From: Massilia sp. UMI-21 | Lineage (GTDB): Bacteria > Pseudomonadota > Gammaproteobacteria > Burkholderiales > Burkholderiaceae_D | Length of the DNA: 64,000 nt | NCBI GenBank assembly: GCA_015277795.1 | Contig: CP063848.1 | Location: 1,674,001-1,738,000 of the forward strand | Direction: 5' to 3' | Position numbers and translations under genes: made by a program | Shown: piece by piece, positions 63,888 through 64,000 of the stretch | Layout: the number at the start of each line of letters is the position of its first letter | Numbering within the stretch: the stretch's first letter is position 1 | The notes under the pieces: generated by a model | Seen by the model: only the letters and a program-made list of their open reading frames with translations | What the model was told of the DNA's origin: nothing | Database searches by the model: none

Positions 63888-64000
63888 TTACGCTCTACCG
63901 GTAGACTGAGTCTTCTTCCAGTCCGCAATCCAAGCCCTGGCAGTCCGGAATGTTACTGGAACCTCTTTCCCTGCGATTGCTTCCGCCGCGCTGTCCATAC
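63888..64000 (-). CDS. Partial or small gene at the right edge
   Basis: A minus-strand frame, open to the end of the window, stops at 63888 and encodes at least 36 residues (MDSAAEAIAGKEVPVTFRTA then RAWIADWKKTQS). An ATG lies at 63998, but the frame may continue to the right. The codon use looks coding. I cannot assign a family; an end of an integrase or a small element gene are both possible. Confidence 0.4.
   Translation of the reverse strand, partial: MDSAAEAIAGKEVPVTFRTARAWIADWKKTQSTGRA

Larger units (their letters stand above)
56808..64000. mobile_element. Integrated phage satellite-like element (right end outside window)
   Basis: From the att-like site at 56808 to beyond the window: a capsid gene, an HTH protein, repeat-rich origin-like DNA, a DUF927 replication protein, two small genes, a P4-like leader RNA and alpA, all on the minus strand. 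There are no terminase, portal, protease or tail genes. An integrase is not seen and should be further right. Borders are inferred. Confidence 0.7.

Overview
The window is a dense, GC-rich piece of chromosome from a betaproteobacterium. Gene content and order (alaS–tusA, etfBA, rpsP–rimM–trmD–rplS, a DUF3579 gene, gspAB, a CobD-like membrane protein) best fit Burkholderiales, and within it Oxalobacteraceae, probably Massilia or a near relative. The species call is inference from family knowledge; no search was run.

Layout. 1–6.3 kb: 3' part of alaS, tusA, etfB–etfA and a long acyl-CoA dehydrogenase (fatty-acid oxidation electron flow). 6.4–13.2 kb: a TM2 protein, an AAA ATPase, the ribosomal operon rpsP–rimM–trmD–rplS, a Nudix CoA pyrophosphatase, a CobD/CbiB-family membrane protein, DUF3579 and CBS-domain proteins. 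13.3–25.1 kb: an M16 peptidase, an SDR, a GntR regulator, a flavodoxin-like protein, a TPR protein, and a four-gene amino-sugar operon on the minus strand (nagK-like, nagA, a SIS-type GlcN6P deaminase, GH3 hexosaminidase) behind a near-consensus sigma-70 promoter. 25.3–38.7 kb: a DUF2807 protein built of strictly alternating GSG/GPG coils, a ferritin-like metal protein, type II secretion gspA–gspB, mobB, a bufferin-type RiPP locus in which the BufB and BufC functions are fused, fumC, a FimV-like protein, a candidate structured RNA, an HDOD protein and a FliT-like protein. 38.9–50.9 kb: M1 and M13 peptidases, a methyltransferase, two csbD genes flanking an AI-2E-family permease, an S9 peptidase, a MATE pump and a lipoprotein.

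51–57 kb is accessory: tssF–tssG without the rest of a type VI cluster, then a DJ-1/PfpI protein, then a tightly packed, AT-richer minus-strand trio that reads as a type VI cargo module (PAAR protein, GxSxG hydrolase, small membrane protein as probable immunity).

From about 56.8 kb to beyond the right edge lies an integrated element. Its left end is a 16-bp tRNA/tmRNA-like 3' end followed on the minus strand by a terminator. It carries an HK97-type major capsid protein, an HTH protein, a 9-bp-phased GGGGAC repeat array (candidate origin), a DUF927 helicase/primase, two small genes, an untranslated leader with three mutually complementary boxes and an internal terminator (a layout like P4-type immunity RNA), and alpA. 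No terminase, portal, protease or tail genes are present, so a phage satellite is more likely than a complete prophage.

The most notable observations are the fused bufferin maturation enzyme (31.6–33.7 kb), the P4-like leader RNA (63.2–63.4 kb), the phased GGGGAC array (59.4–59.6 kb), the PAAR–hydrolase–immunity trio (54.9–56.4 kb) and the 39-residue dyad repeat of the DUF2807 protein.
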